A DNA stretch of 13,779 bases, taken from the NCBI GenBank assembly GCA_934096535.1, contig CAKOMC010000040.1, forward strand, positions 1 through 13,779, given 5' to 3'. A program made the position numbers and the translations under genes. Numbering within the stretch: the first letter of the stretch is position 1; the number at the start of each line of letters is the position of its first letter. Below are positions 1 through 8,348 of this stretch, piece by piece. Below the pieces are notes generated by a model, which was not told the origin of the DNA, did not search any database, and saw only the letters and a list, made by a program, of their open reading frames with translations. The stretch is from an uncultured Bacilli bacterium. GTDB lineage: Bacteria > Bacillota_I > Bacilli_A > RF39 > UBA660.

Positions 1-36
1 GCACAAATTAAGTTGCAAAAACACCAATAATAATGT

Positions 37-1503
37 ATGATAAATATAGACTATAATAGTAAAGGGGCCGCAAAAAATATGAAAATGGAAGACAATGTTT
101 TACAAATAAGTGTTGATGATATTATACCTAATCGTTTTCAACCACGATTAGCATTTGATGAACAAGGATTAAAGGAATTAGCTTCTTCAATTAAAGAACA
201 CGGTATCATTCAACCTCTTGTTTTAAGAAAATTAGGAAGTAAATACGAGATAATTGCTGGTGAGAGACGCTACAAAGCCTCAATTATGGCTGGTCTTACT
301 ACTGTTCCGGCTGTAATTTCTAATATTGATGATAACTCCTCAGCCGAAATAGCCCTAGTTGAAAATATTCAAAGAAGAAATTTAACTCCAATTGAAGAAG
401 CAAGAAGTTACAAAAATCTCTTAGATAAAGGCTATACTCAAGAACAATTAGCGCAGAAAATGGGTATTTCTCAAAGTTCGGTTGCTAATAAATTGCGTCT
501 TTTAAACTTAGACGAAAGTGTTCAGCAAGCTTTACTTGAAGGTAAAATAAGTGAGCGTCATGCCAGAAGTTTATTGATTTTAAATGATGCTGAAAAAGAA
601 AAAGAATGGTTAAATAGAATTATCACTGAACGCCTTACTGTTCGTCAACTTGACCAAGAGCTAAAAAAACTAAAAGAAGAAGAAAACAAGACTGATATTC
701 CTTTAGTTGATTTAAGTTTTAATGCTGAAGCCATTAAAAATAATTCTTTTGATATTAATAAAAACTCTAATAAATTACAACCTACGGACGATATTTTAAA
801 GGATTATAGTGAAGAAAATGCTACTGATGATACGAGCAGTGATAATGGTGGTACCACTTTGGAAAAGTCAAATGTTGAAATAATTGATTCTCTACAAGAA
901 CCAGCCACTAATAACAGTGATATTTTAACTAATCCTTATGAAACCCCAAATAAAACAACCTTCTTTGAAACTCTAGAACCTCTAGCTCCCGAAGAACAAG
1001 CTAAACAAAATGTTGGTAACAAAGGATATTTCTCTTTTAATTTTTTACAACCAGAAGAGCCAGCTCCTGTAAAGAAAGATTTAGAAGTTTTAGAGTCAAA
1101 AAATAGTTTAAATGATAATCAAGCCGAGGATATCGCTCCAAAGACAGCACCTGAGGCAAATTACTCTAATCTTAATTTATTAAATGATAGTTTTGATAAT
1201 ACTCCCATTAATGGCCTAAATCCCAATAACAAATTCTTTACGCCAATTAATAATAATCAAAGCTTGAATACTTCGAATTTAACTAGTGGTTCAACAAAAT
1301 CAGATGATGAAGAATTATTCGATCCAATGAGTCTTTTAGGTGATCTATCTAGTGATAGCACGCCAAATAATAAACAAGATTTAGATAACGCTAAAAAAGA
1401 TATCGAAGATGTTATCAATAATTTAAAATTACAAGGTTTTAAAGTGAATTATTCTTTTGAAAATAAAGAAAAAGGTTGCAAGATTACGATTGATATTAAC
1501 TAA
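37..1503 (+). CDS. parB: ParB/Noc-family chromosome-organising DNA-binding protein with long disordered linker
   Basis: CTP-dependent DNA clamp of the ParB/Spo0J/Noc family, acting on the nucleoid in chromosome segregation or nucleoid occlusion. The three CTP-pocket boxes are visible: GIIQP (residues 56-60), GERRYK (75-80) and ENIQRR (109-114). A helix-turn-helix covers about 134-155, followed by SERHARSLL (172-180). The wording NRFQPR (32-37) and SQSSVANKLRLL (145-156) resembles Bacillus Noc more than Spo0J, but parB versus noc is not settled. Residues about 220-440 are a low-complexity Asn/Asp/Ser/Pro/Glu-rich linker. The last about 45 residues (a helix, then alternating beta residues with KGCKITIDI) look like the usual ParB C-terminal dimerisation domain. 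At 488 aa it is far longer than the usual 250-300. The start is uncertain: the ATG at 37 has no clear ribosome site, while the in-frame ATG at 79 has AAAGGGG 11 bases upstream. No parS or Noc-site palindrome was seen in the window. Confidence 0.9.
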   Translation: MINIDYNSKGAAKNMKMEDNVLQISVDDIIPNRFQPRLAFDEQGLKELASSIKEHGIIQPLVLRKLGSKYEIIAGERRYKASIMAGLTTVPAVISNIDDNSSAEIALVENIQRRNLTPIEEARSYKNLLDKGYTQEQLAQKMGISQSSVANKLRLLNLDESVQQALLEGKISERHARSLLILNDAEKEKEWLNRIITERLTVRQLDQELKKLKEEENKTDIPLVDLSFNAEAIKNNSFDINKNSNKLQPTDDILKDYSEENATDDTSSDNGGTTLEKSNVEIIDSLQEPATNNSDILTNPYETPNKTTFFETLEPLAPEEQAKQNVGNKGYFSFNFLQPEEPAPVKKDLEVLESKNSLNDNQAEDIAPKTAPEANYSNLNLLNDSFDNTPINGLNPNNKFFTPINNNQSLNTSNLTSGSTKSDDEELFDPMSLLGDLSSDSTPNNKQDLDNAKKDIEDVINNLKLQGFKVNYSFENKEKGCKITIDIN

Positions 1504-1601
1504 AGTTATAAAGATTCTAAGCGAAAGAAAATTAAAGTGCTAATAAATACTTGGCTGTTATAAAATAATAAAAAAAACAATTTATACCAATTAATAAATA
1601 T

Positions 1602-1627
1602 AAGTGTAGTTTATCTATGCTTTTTTT
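1602..1627 (+). terminator. Rho-independent terminator of the parB/noc gene
   Basis: Eight-base-pair hairpin AAGTGTAG / CTATGCTT (two G-U pairs) with loop TTTAT, followed by a T run at 1623-1627. It lies about 100 bp past the parB/noc stop and faces the PBP gene arriving from the other strand. Confidence 0.6.
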
Positions 1628-1645
1628 AGTTCATTTTAAGAAACG

Positions 1646-1677
1646 CCAAAACAAAAACTTCACCTTTTAGTGAAGTT
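1646..1677 (-). terminator. Rho-independent terminator of the class A PBP gene
   Basis: Perfect 8-bp stem AACTTCAC (1656-1663) / GTGAAGTT (1670-1677) with a 6-nt loop. Read on the minus strand it is followed by a T-rich tract (TTTGTTTT), whereas the plus-strand side is not T-rich. It lies 17 bp beyond the minus-strand stop at 1694. Confidence 0.8.
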
Positions 1678-1693
1678 AATATATCCGAAATTT

Positions 1694-3646
1694 TTAATTT
1701 TCTAATTTTTCTTTATTCTCCCCTGTTTCGTTACTAACAACGATTTCACTTCCCTTAACATAATAGTAAACAAATGATTTATTAACATCAGTAACATCTT
1801 TACCCGTAACCGCATCTCTTGGAATACCCACAACATTATCTGGCTTTTCGTACCAATTATTTTCTTTATCTTTAAGAAAGTCTTCGACCGTATCAACCCA
1901 AATATTTTTACTAATTATGCTATTAGCAACTTTCATATCTCTATTATCATCATAGCCGTTCCATACAAGCATTAATACATCAGGATTATAACCAATCATC
2001 CAGCAGTCAGTATTAGTCGTTCCTGTTTTCATAGCATATTTTCTGCTAATTTTGGAAGCTAAACTTATTATAGTTGGATTATTATAATCACGGAAAGCAC
2101 TGTCATAAGTAGCAGTCAATAAATTATTTAAAATATAAGTATAACTAGAATTTAAAACTTGGGTGCTATTATCTTTTTTCTCATATAGAACATTTCCGTT
2201 TATGTCTGTAACTTTACGAATAAAAGTTAAATCTTTTTTATAACCACCACTAGCAAGTGTCGTATAGGCATTGGCAAAATCTAGCATCGACAATTCAACT
2301 GTCCCTAAAGGAAGCGAGGCAATACTTGGCAAATCCTCTTTAATTCCCATTCTATGTGAAATATTTACTAATGCCTCAGTTCCTAAAAATAAGTGGGTTT
2401 TCACAGCATAAATATTATCACTATAACTTAACGCCGCCGCCATTGTAATTTCTTTATTAGCATATTTCTGATTAAAGTTTTGTGGTGAATAAGTATCATT
2501 TTGTGAAAAAACAAAAGTAGTTTCTTGACTTAAAAAAGTCGAAGAAGAAGTCATTCCATTTTCTAAAGCGGCATAATAAAGTAAAGGTTTCATGGTACTT
2601 CCTACTTGTCTTTTCATAGTTGAGGCTCGGTTATACTGACTTTTTGTATAATCCTTGCCTCCAGTTAAAGCCATAATATTACCTGTCTTGGGATCAATAA
2701 CGACACTAGCAACTTGCATTTCTTCATCCGTAATATTTTTATTAATGCTATTTTCTAATGCCATCTGCACTTTTTTGTCAAAAGAGGTATAAATTTTTAA
2801 ACCACCCGTGTCTATCAAGGAAGTTGGGATACTGCTAATACTTTCTAATTCTTTCATGACTAAATCTTGATAATACATAATAGTATTAGAATTATTTTCA
2901 GTTCTTTTCCCGTATATATCTAACTTTTCTTGAAAAAGATTATTTTTAGTATTTTCATCAATTTTTTTATTATTAACCATCGCTGCTGCCACTACCTTAG
3001 CTCTTTTAATTGCATTATCATAATTACTTAAAGGATTATAATAACTTGGTCCTTTGGGAATACCAGACAAAATAATACTTTCTTCCAAAGTTAAGTCCTT
3101 CGCATGTTTGTTAAAATAAAAACTGGCTGCATCTTCAATACCATAATTACCTTGCCCAAAATTTATCGTATTAATATAGCCTTCTAAAATATCATCTTTC
3201 GAATAGTGGACCTCTAATTTCAAAGTCAACCAAGCCTCTTCTAACTTCCGCTCCCAAGTTTTATCAAAATCTAAAAATAAATTTTTAACATACTGTTGCG
3301 AAATAGTTGAAGCTCCTCCGATAATTGTTCTTTTTTTGACATTTAAAAAGAGTGTTTTTAATATCCTTAAATAGTCAAAACCATTGTGTTTATAAAAATT
3401 TTTATCTTCTGTACTGATAATAGCGTCAATAAAATAAGGCGATACATCACTTAAATCTACCCATTTCGAATTACCACTACCCTGAAAAACTAACGAATTA
3501 TTATTATCATAAATATAATATTGACCAGTACTTTTAATATCTAGTACCGGTGAAAAATAGGCACAAACATATAAACTAATAATGCCAAAAATACCTATGA
3601 TACTGAAGATAATTCCTAGTTTTATTGTCTTTTTGATAAACTTCAT
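1694..3646 (-). CDS. Class A penicillin-binding protein (bifunctional transglycosylase/transpeptidase, PBP1A family)
   Basis: Polymerises lipid II into glycan strands and cross-links the peptides on the outer face of the membrane. One N-terminal membrane anchor (about residues 8-31) is followed by the GT51 transglycosylase: TEDKNFYKHNG with catalytic Glu80, GGASTISQQ (110-118), RKLEE (133-137) and the conserved block around 150-178. The transpeptidase carries all three active-site motifs: STMK with nucleophile Ser350, SDN (409-411) and KTGT (540-543). At 650 aa it is a short class A PBP with little beyond the transpeptidase and no PASTA repeats. The start ATG has GGGTGAGG just upstream on the minus strand. 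It is the only clear minus-strand gene here, a single-gene unit divergent from the DUF1934-argS block and ended by its own terminator. The family is certain; the exact paralogue name is not. Confidence 0.95.
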   Translation of the reverse strand: MKFIKKTIKLGIIFSIIGIFGIISLYVCAYFSPVLDIKSTGQYYIYDNNNSLVFQGSGNSKWVDLSDVSPYFIDAIISTEDKNFYKHNGFDYLRILKTLFLNVKKRTIIGGASTISQQYVKNLFLDFDKTWERKLEEAWLTLKLEVHYSKDDILEGYINTINFGQGNYGIEDAASFYFNKHAKDLTLEESIILSGIPKGPSYYNPLSNYDNAIKRAKVVAAAMVNNKKIDENTKNNLFQEKLDIYGKRTENNSNTIMYYQDLVMKELESISSIPTSLIDTGGLKIYTSFDKKVQMALENSINKNITDEEMQVASVVIDPKTGNIMALTGGKDYTKSQYNRASTMKRQVGSTMKPLLYYAALENGMTSSSTFLSQETTFVFSQNDTYSPQNFNQKYANKEITMAAALSYSDNIYAVKTHLFLGTEALVNISHRMGIKEDLPSIASLPLGTVELSMLDFANAYTTLASGGYKKDLTFIRKVTDINGNVLYEKKDNSTQVLNSSYTYILNNLLTATYDSAFRDYNNPTIISLASKISRKYAMKTGTTNTDCWMIGYNPDVLMLVWNGYDDNRDMKVANSIISKNIWVDTVEDFLKDKENNWYEKPDNVVGIPRDAVTGKDVTDVNKSFVYYYVKGSEIVVSNETGENKEKLEN

Positions 3647-3708
3647 ATCCTCACCCTTTTTATTATGTAAAAAAATATTTAATTTATGTAGTTATTTTAA
3701 AAGACCTA

Positions 3709-3717
3709 TGTTATAAT
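3709..3717 (+). promoter_or_regulatory. Extended -10 promoter for the DUF1934 gene
   Basis: TG-T-TATAAT (3709-3717) is an extended -10 element. The -35 position, 17 bp upstream, reads only weakly (near 3689-3694, TAGTTA). Transcription would begin near 3724, just before the ribosome site GGAGG at 3733-3737. Confidence 0.6.
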
Positions 3718-3746
3718 GTTTTAGAAAAAAACGGAGGTAATGTATT

Positions 3747-4103
3747 TTGAATAATTCCCTAAGTTTAAAATTATATAAAAATAATGATTTATATCTGGAA
3801 AAAAAGTCATTAGATTATACTAAAAATGATAATAAATATGAATTTTCACTCGAAGAAGTTTTAAACACTATTGATATTTCCGAAGAGTCTTTAGTTTTAA
3901 CTAGAGATAACGAAGAATCAAGGTTAGAACTTACAGTAAGTAAAAGTGGTAATCATAAATGCAGGTATCTTTTAAAAGAATTAGATGCTTATGTGGATAT
4001 AATTGTCGACAGTGCTGAATTTAATATACAAGATAGTAAATTAGAGCTATATTATCAATTAGAAAGTGATGACCAGTTTACTAAGTTAGAAATTAATTTC
4101 TAA
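3747..4103 (+). CDS. DUF1934 (YwiB-like) small beta-barrel protein, TTG start
   Basis: Small 118-aa cytoplasmic protein with alternating hydrophobic residues typical of beta strands. I assign it to DUF1934 (Bacillus YwiB) from the layout: a strand-rich body, then a segment like YLLKELDAYVDIIVDSAEF leading to a final strand pair, LELYYQLE and TKLEINF. The position supports this, because ywiB sits directly before argS in Bacilli. The fold is calycin-like; no enzymatic role is known. The start is TTG at 3747 with GGAGG ending 9 bases upstream. An out-of-frame ATG at 3740, only 2 bases past the ribosome site, opens a 4-codon reading frame that overlaps this start. Family assignment is moderately sure because similarity in this family is weak. 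Confidence 0.7.
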   Translation: MNNSLSLKLYKNNDLYLEKKSLDYTKNDNKYEFSLEEVLNTIDISEESLVLTRDNEESRLELTVSKSGNHKCRYLLKELDAYVDIIVDSAEFNIQDSKLELYYQLESDDQFTKLEINF

Positions 4104-4113
4104 TAAAGTTACT

Positions 4114-4204
4114 TACCATTAGATTATGAAAGATAATAAAAACAGGAAATTTAATAAAAATTAAAAATAGCAACAATTAAAAATTTTCTAAAAGATTAAT
4201 GGTA
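4114..4204 (+). repeat. Inverted repeat flanking most of the argS leader
   Basis: TACCATTA (4114-4121) and TAATGGTA (4197-4204) are perfect complements, extendable by one G-T pair inward, and are separated by 75 bp of A-rich sequence. They could close a leader structure in front of argS, but no T-box motif or terminator is visible between the arms. Confidence 0.3.
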
Positions 4205-4210
4205 TAAAAA

Positions 4211-4219
4211 TGATATAAA
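4211..4219 (+). promoter_or_regulatory. Possible extended -10 for argS
   Basis: TG-A-TATAAA lies 20 bp before the argS ATG. No recognisable -35 is found 16-18 bp upstream, so argS may equally be read through from the DUF1934 promoter, as no terminator separates the two genes. Confidence 0.3.
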
Positions 4220-4238
4220 GAAGAAAGGTGTTAGAATT

Positions 4239-5987
4239 ATGAGTTTTATTGAAGAGGAACAAGCTTATTGGTTAAATTTAATAAAAAAATGCGGTTTTGA
4301 AGTAGAAAGTGTAACATTAAGTCCTTCTGCCAGAAAAGAACTTGGCGATTATCAATATAATGGTGCGATGAATTTAGCCGGTAAACTCCATAAAAATCCA
4401 AGAGAAATAGCGGGTGTTATCGTTGAAGCTTTGCAAAAAGATGATAGATACGACAATGTAAATATTGCTGGACCCGGATTTATCAATTTTACCTTTAAAA
4501 ATCAGGCTTTAGTTGATTATTTTAACCGTTTGAATAGTAATATTAATTGGAATTATTACAACAATAATAAAAAAACAATTTTCTTTGATTATGGTGGGGC
4601 CAATGTTGCCAAAGCCCTACATGTTGGGCACTTGCGTTCTGCTAATATTGGGGAAGCCCTAAAAAGATTAGCCATTGCTTTAGGTAATAAAACTTACAGC
4701 GACGCCCATTTAGGAGACTTTGGTCGCCCAATTGGCCTTGTCATGACGGAAATAAAAAATAGATATCCAGATTTACCGTATTTTGATGATAATTATACTG
4801 GGGAATATCCAGAAACCTTACAAATTACTAATAACGATTTAATAGAAATTTACCCACTTGCTAGTACGAAAGCTAAAGAAGATGAAACTTATTTAGAAAC
4901 AGCTCGTCAAATGACTGTTGATTTTCAAGAAGGCAAAAAAGGATTAATGGCTTTATGGAATGCTATTATGAAAATTTCTAAAGAAGATATTAAGAAAACT
5001 TATGATCGCCTTAATACAACCTTTGATATTTGGGAAGGTGAATCAGATGGAAGCAAATATATTCCCGAAATGACTGATTATCTTAATTCTTTAGGTTTAG
5101 TGGAAGAATCCAATGGAGCTAAGGTAATTTATGTTAATGAAGAAAATGACGACCATGAGGTTCCACCTGTAATTTTAGAAAAAAGTAATGGTTCTGCCTC
5201 TTATCAAACAACGGATATGGCTTGTATTTGGGAGCGTATGAAAAAGTGGAATCCCGATGAAATATGGTATCTAGCAGACGCTCGTCAGTCATTACATTTT
5301 GAACAAGTTTTTAGAGCAGTTCGCAAGGCTAAAATTGTTAGTGAAAATACCAAATTAGAATATATTCCTTTTGGAACCATGAATGGCAGTGATGGCAAAC
5401 CGTTTAAAACCCGTGATGGTGGTGTTATGCGTTTGGAAGACTTACTTAATATGGTAACTACCGAATGTGAACATAAAATTATGCCAAGCATTACCGGCGA
5501 AGAAAGAAAAAAAATTGCGGAGACTGTTGGCATTGCTACAGTAAAATATGCTGACCTTATTCCTTTCCGTGGTAAAGATTACAATTTTGACCCCGTAAAA
5601 TTTAGCGATTTACAAGGAAAAACAGGTCCATATCTCCTTTATTCCACAATTAGAATGAAGTCATTGCTTGCTAAAGCCAAAGAAAGTAATGTTTCTTACC
5701 AAGATTACAAGCAAATTACTACTGATATTGAAAGAGAAATTATCCTTACAACCACAACTCTAAGAAGCGTAATTGAAAAAGCCTTTACCAATAAGTCTCT
5801 AAGCGATATTGCTGATTATCTGTATAAAGTAACAAATCTTTATAATAATTTCTATTCAGGTAATAAAGTATTAATGGAAGAAAATAGTGCAACTAGAGAA
5901 TCATGGTTAACATTGACAAAAATAATTTATGAGAATAATATTAAACTATTGAATATACTAGGTATTGAAATACCAGAAAAAATGTAG
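4239..5987 (+). CDS. argS: Arginine--tRNA ligase
   Basis: Cytoplasmic class I aminoacyl-tRNA synthetase that charges tRNA-Arg with arginine using ATP. An N-terminal Add1-type domain (about 1-95) that contacts the tRNA D-loop precedes the catalytic core. The HIGH signature appears as HVGH (128-131) in the ArgS-typical context GGANVAKALHVGHLRS. The KMSKS position is replaced by FKTRDGG (Lys390-Thr-Arg392), as usual in bacterial ArgS. A DALR-type anticodon-binding helical domain starts after GPYLLYSTIRM and runs to the C-terminus. The length of 582 aa is normal for the family. An AAAGG-type ribosome site precedes the ATG. The stop codon TAG is embedded in the ribosome site of rpoE, so the two are cotranslated neighbours, as in Bacillus. 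Confidence 0.97.
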   Translation: MSFIEEEQAYWLNLIKKCGFEVESVTLSPSARKELGDYQYNGAMNLAGKLHKNPREIAGVIVEALQKDDRYDNVNIAGPGFINFTFKNQALVDYFNRLNSNINWNYYNNNKKTIFFDYGGANVAKALHVGHLRSANIGEALKRLAIALGNKTYSDAHLGDFGRPIGLVMTEIKNRYPDLPYFDDNYTGEYPETLQITNNDLIEIYPLASTKAKEDETYLETARQMTVDFQEGKKGLMALWNAIMKISKEDIKKTYDRLNTTFDIWEGESDGSKYIPEMTDYLNSLGLVEESNGAKVIYVNEENDDHEVPPVILEKSNGSASYQTTDMACIWERMKKWNPDEIWYLADARQSLHFEQVFRAVRKAKIVSENTKLEYIPFGTMNGSDGKPFKTRDGGVMRLEDLLNMVTTECEHKIMPSITGEERKKIAETVGIATVKYADLIPFRGKDYNFDPVKFSDLQGKTGPYLLYSTIRMKSLLAKAKESNVSYQDYKQITTDIEREIILTTTTLRSVIEKAFTNKSLSDIADYLYKVTNLYNNFYSGNKVLMEENSATRESWLTLTKIIYENNIKLLNILGIEIPEKM

Positions 5988-5998
5988 GAGGAATATAT

Positions 5999-6439
5999 AT
6001 GAAAATTACCGATTTATCAAAAGAAGAATTAGAATCAAAAAGTTATGATGATATAGCCTATATGATATTAGAATCATCAGGAGAAAAAGTAAAAATTACT
6101 GATCTTTTCAAACAAATATGTGATTTATTAGGACTATCAAATGAAGAATACGAAGCCAAAATTGCTGACTTTTTCCAAATTTTATCAACTGATCATCGTT
6201 TTATAATGCTGGAAAAAGGTTTTTGGGATTTAAGAAGCCGTCATCAAGCAAAAATAATTATTGAAGATGATGAAGAAGATATCGATGGCAGCCTTGAAGA
6301 TGAAGAAGAGGAAATCGAAGAAGAAGACGATAACATTTATTATGATGAAGACGAGCCAACTGATGATGAGGACGATGATTTACAAGGTTTAGTTGTAGTA
6401 AATGATGATTCTGACGAAGAAAATAGTAACTTAGATTAG
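5999..6439 (+). CDS. rpoE: DNA-directed RNA polymerase delta subunit
   Basis: Delta is a Firmicutes-specific RNA polymerase accessory subunit that speeds core recycling and makes transcription more sensitive to initiating NTP levels. An N-terminal HARE-HTH domain (about residues 12-82, ending in EKGFWDLRSRH) is followed by a highly acidic, disordered tail (about 92-146, almost all Asp/Glu), which is the family's diagnostic architecture. AGGAGG lies 5-6 bases before the ATG, and the gap from argS is only 11 bases. The argS-rpoE pairing matches Bacillus subtilis. Length (146 aa) is slightly short of the Bacillus protein (about 173 aa), mainly in the acidic tail. Confidence 0.95.
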   Translation: MKITDLSKEELESKSYDDIAYMILESSGEKVKITDLFKQICDLLGLSNEEYEAKIADFFQILSTDHRFIMLEKGFWDLRSRHQAKIIIEDDEEDIDGSLEDEEEEIEEEDDNIYYDEDEPTDDEDDDLQGLVVVNDDSDEENSNLD

Positions 6440-6478
6440 TTTAATAGAAAATTCTTATCAATCTAAATTGTAAAAATG

Positions 6479-6503
6479 GCAATTGAAAATAATTGCTTTT
6501 TTT
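6479..6503 (+). terminator. Rho-independent terminator of the argS-rpoE unit
   Basis: GCAATT (6479-6484) / AATTGC (6491-6496) with loop GAAAAT, immediately followed by seven T residues (6497-6503). It is placed 40 bp after the rpoE stop. Confidence 0.75.
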
Positions 6504-6521
6504 AAAGATTATTTATATAAT
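6493..6521 (+). promoter_or_regulatory. Candidate sigma-A promoter for prfA overlapping the rpoE terminator
   Basis: TTGCTT (6493-6498), a 17-bp spacer, then TATAAT (6516-6521). The -35 lies inside the 3' arm of the preceding terminator. The start site would be about 6528, leaving a leader of roughly 16 nt that begins at the ribosome site. Confidence 0.45.
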
Positions 6522-6543
6522 TAACGAGAAAGGAAGACTTTTT

Positions 6544-7596
6544 ATGATAGAAAGATTACAAAATATTACAGCAAAATATCAAGAGTTGGTAGAAGAATTA
6601 ACTCATGAAGATGTTTTACAAGATTATAATAAACTTAGAAAGTTGTCTAAAGAAAAAGCCGACTTAGAAGAGATAGTTTTAAAATATAATGACTATCAAA
6701 AATGCGATGAAACTATAAGCGAAGCTAAAGAAATGTTAAATGATCCAGATTTAAAAGATCTAGCTGAAGAAGAAATTGCTAGTGCTACTGCTAATAAAGA
6801 AAAATTAGAAAAAGAATTACAATTATTATTAATACCTAAAGATCCTAATGATGATAAGAATATTATCATGGAGATAAGAGGAGCCGCCGGTGGTGATGAA
6901 GCTAACATATTTGCTGGCGACCTTTATCGTATGTATACTAGATATGCCGAAAAAAATAATTGGAAAATTGAAGTCCTTCATGAAATCGAAGGTTCAGCTG
7001 GAGGTTATTCTCAAATCGAATTTATGATAAGAGGCGAAAATGTATACTCCAAATTAAAGTTTGAAAGTGGTTCACATCGTGTTCAAAGAGTTCCTGTAAC
7101 TGAGGCAGGCGGTCGTGTTCATACTTCTACTGCCACTGTTCTTGTTATGCCTGAAGTAAATATTAACGATGTTGAAATTAAAGAAACTGACTTAAAAATC
7201 GATGTTTACCATTCTAGTGGTGCCGGTGGACAATCAGTAAACACTTCTAACTCTGCAGTTCGTATTACCCATATTCCCACTAATACAATTGTAACTTGCC
7301 AAGTTGAGCGTTCTCAGTTAAAGAACAAAGAAAAGGCTATGAAAATGTTAGCAGCTAAATTACATGACGCTGCCTTAGCCGAAAAAGAACAACAAGTCGG
7401 AGAATCTCGTAAGAAAATCGGTACTGGTGATCGTAGTGAAAAAATTAGAACTTATAACTATCCCCAAAATCGTGTTACCGACCATCGCATCAATTTCTCT
7501 ATTATGGAACTTGACCGCGTTATGGAAGGCAATTTAGATCCGATTATTGAAGCTTTAATTACTGAAGATCAAAGATTAAAATTAGCAGGAGAATAA
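6544..7596 (+). CDS. prfA: Peptide chain release factor 1
   Basis: Recognises UAA and UAG in the ribosomal A site and triggers peptide release. The tripeptide anticodon PxT appears as PVT (184-186) in the block HRVQRVPVTEAGGRVHTSTATV, and the catalytic GGQ is at 228-230 within SSGAGGQSVNTSNSAVR. With this start the protein is 350 aa, close to the family's usual 355-360. I chose ATG 6544 because AGGAAG at 6531-6536 sits 7 bases upstream. The frame is open further upstream from 6493, but that extension would begin inside the rpoE terminator and lacks family similarity. The stop codon overlaps the prmC start by one base (TAATG), so RF1 is coupled to the enzyme that modifies its GGQ glutamine. 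Confidence 0.97.
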   Translation: MIERLQNITAKYQELVEELTHEDVLQDYNKLRKLSKEKADLEEIVLKYNDYQKCDETISEAKEMLNDPDLKDLAEEEIASATANKEKLEKELQLLLIPKDPNDDKNIIMEIRGAAGGDEANIFAGDLYRMYTRYAEKNNWKIEVLHEIEGSAGGYSQIEFMIRGENVYSKLKFESGSHRVQRVPVTEAGGRVHTSTATVLVMPEVNINDVEIKETDLKIDVYHSSGAGGQSVNTSNSAVRITHIPTNTIVTCQVERSQLKNKEKAMKMLAAKLHDAALAEKEQQVGESRKKIGTGDRSEKIRTYNYPQNRVTDHRINFSIMELDRVMEGNLDPIIEALITEDQRLKLAGE

Positions 7597-8336
7597 TGAC
7601 AAAAAAAGAAAGATATATTTCTAATACTGATTATGAATTATTAAAAAAATTATATCCCAACAATATGGATGAAATTATAAAAAAAATTAATGATGACTAC
7701 CCTATCCAGTATCTAATTGGTGATGTTGATTTTTATGGTTACCAAATAAAAGTTGATGAAAGAGCCTTAATTCCTCGTTTTGAAACAGAAGGCTTAGTCG
7801 ATAACCTAATAAAATTGCTTAAAAATGAAACTAATTACCATCCTCTAAAGATTTTAGAAATTGGTACTGGTAGCAGTTGCATTGCTATAACCTTATCTAA
7901 AGAATTAAATACTACAGTTGATGCCCTAGATATTTCTAAAGACGCTATTGATTTAGCTAGTAGTAATGCTGTTTTAAATAATGCCAGTGTTAATTTTGCT
8001 TTAGGTGATATCAAAAACTGTAGTATCAACAAAAAATATAATATCTTAGTAAGCAATCCCCCATATGTTAAATATGATGAACCTGTCGATCCAGCTACTA
8101 AATATGAACCTCAAAATGCCTTGTTTGCCCACAATAATGGCCTAGAATTTTATGAAATAATCTTAAAAAGAAGCAAAGAGTTTTTAGAAACTAGAAACAT
8201 AATTGCCTTTGAAATAGGTTGTACTGAAGGCGAGGATATTACTAATATTGCCAAATTATATTATCCCAAAGCTTTTATTCAAGTAAAAAAAGACTTAGCG
8301 GGAAAAGATAGATATATTTTTATAATAAATGAATAA
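7596..8336 (+). CDS. prmC: Release factor glutamine methyltransferase (HemK family)
   Basis: N5-methylates the glutamine of the GGQ motif in release factors using S-adenosylmethionine. The SAM-binding loop LEIGTGSS begins at residue 87 and the substrate-clamping NPPY is at 154-157, followed by the family block with EPQNALFAHNNGLEFYEII. The approach YPIQYLIGDVDFYG...LIPRFETE is also typical. At 246 aa it is shorter than usual (about 275-290). The loss is in the N-terminal helical release-factor-binding domain, where about 35 residues precede YPIQYLIG instead of about 70. The ATG shares its A with the prfA stop codon; the ribosome site GCAGGAG lies within the prfA end. Confidence 0.95.
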   Translation: MTKKERYISNTDYELLKKLYPNNMDEIIKKINDDYPIQYLIGDVDFYGYQIKVDERALIPRFETEGLVDNLIKLLKNETNYHPLKILEIGTGSSCIAITLSKELNTTVDALDISKDAIDLASSNAVLNNASVNFALGDIKNCSINKKYNILVSNPPYVKYDEPVDPATKYEPQNALFAHNNGLEFYEIILKRSKEFLETRNIIAFEIGCTEGEDITNIAKLYYPKAFIQVKKDLAGKDRYIFIINE

Positions 8337-8348
8337 AAAATATTTAAC

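Noticed and set aside
6493..6543. N-terminal extension of prfA
   Set aside because: It begins within the rpoE terminator hairpin, and RF1 proteins start at the equivalent of MIERL, which has its own ribosome site.
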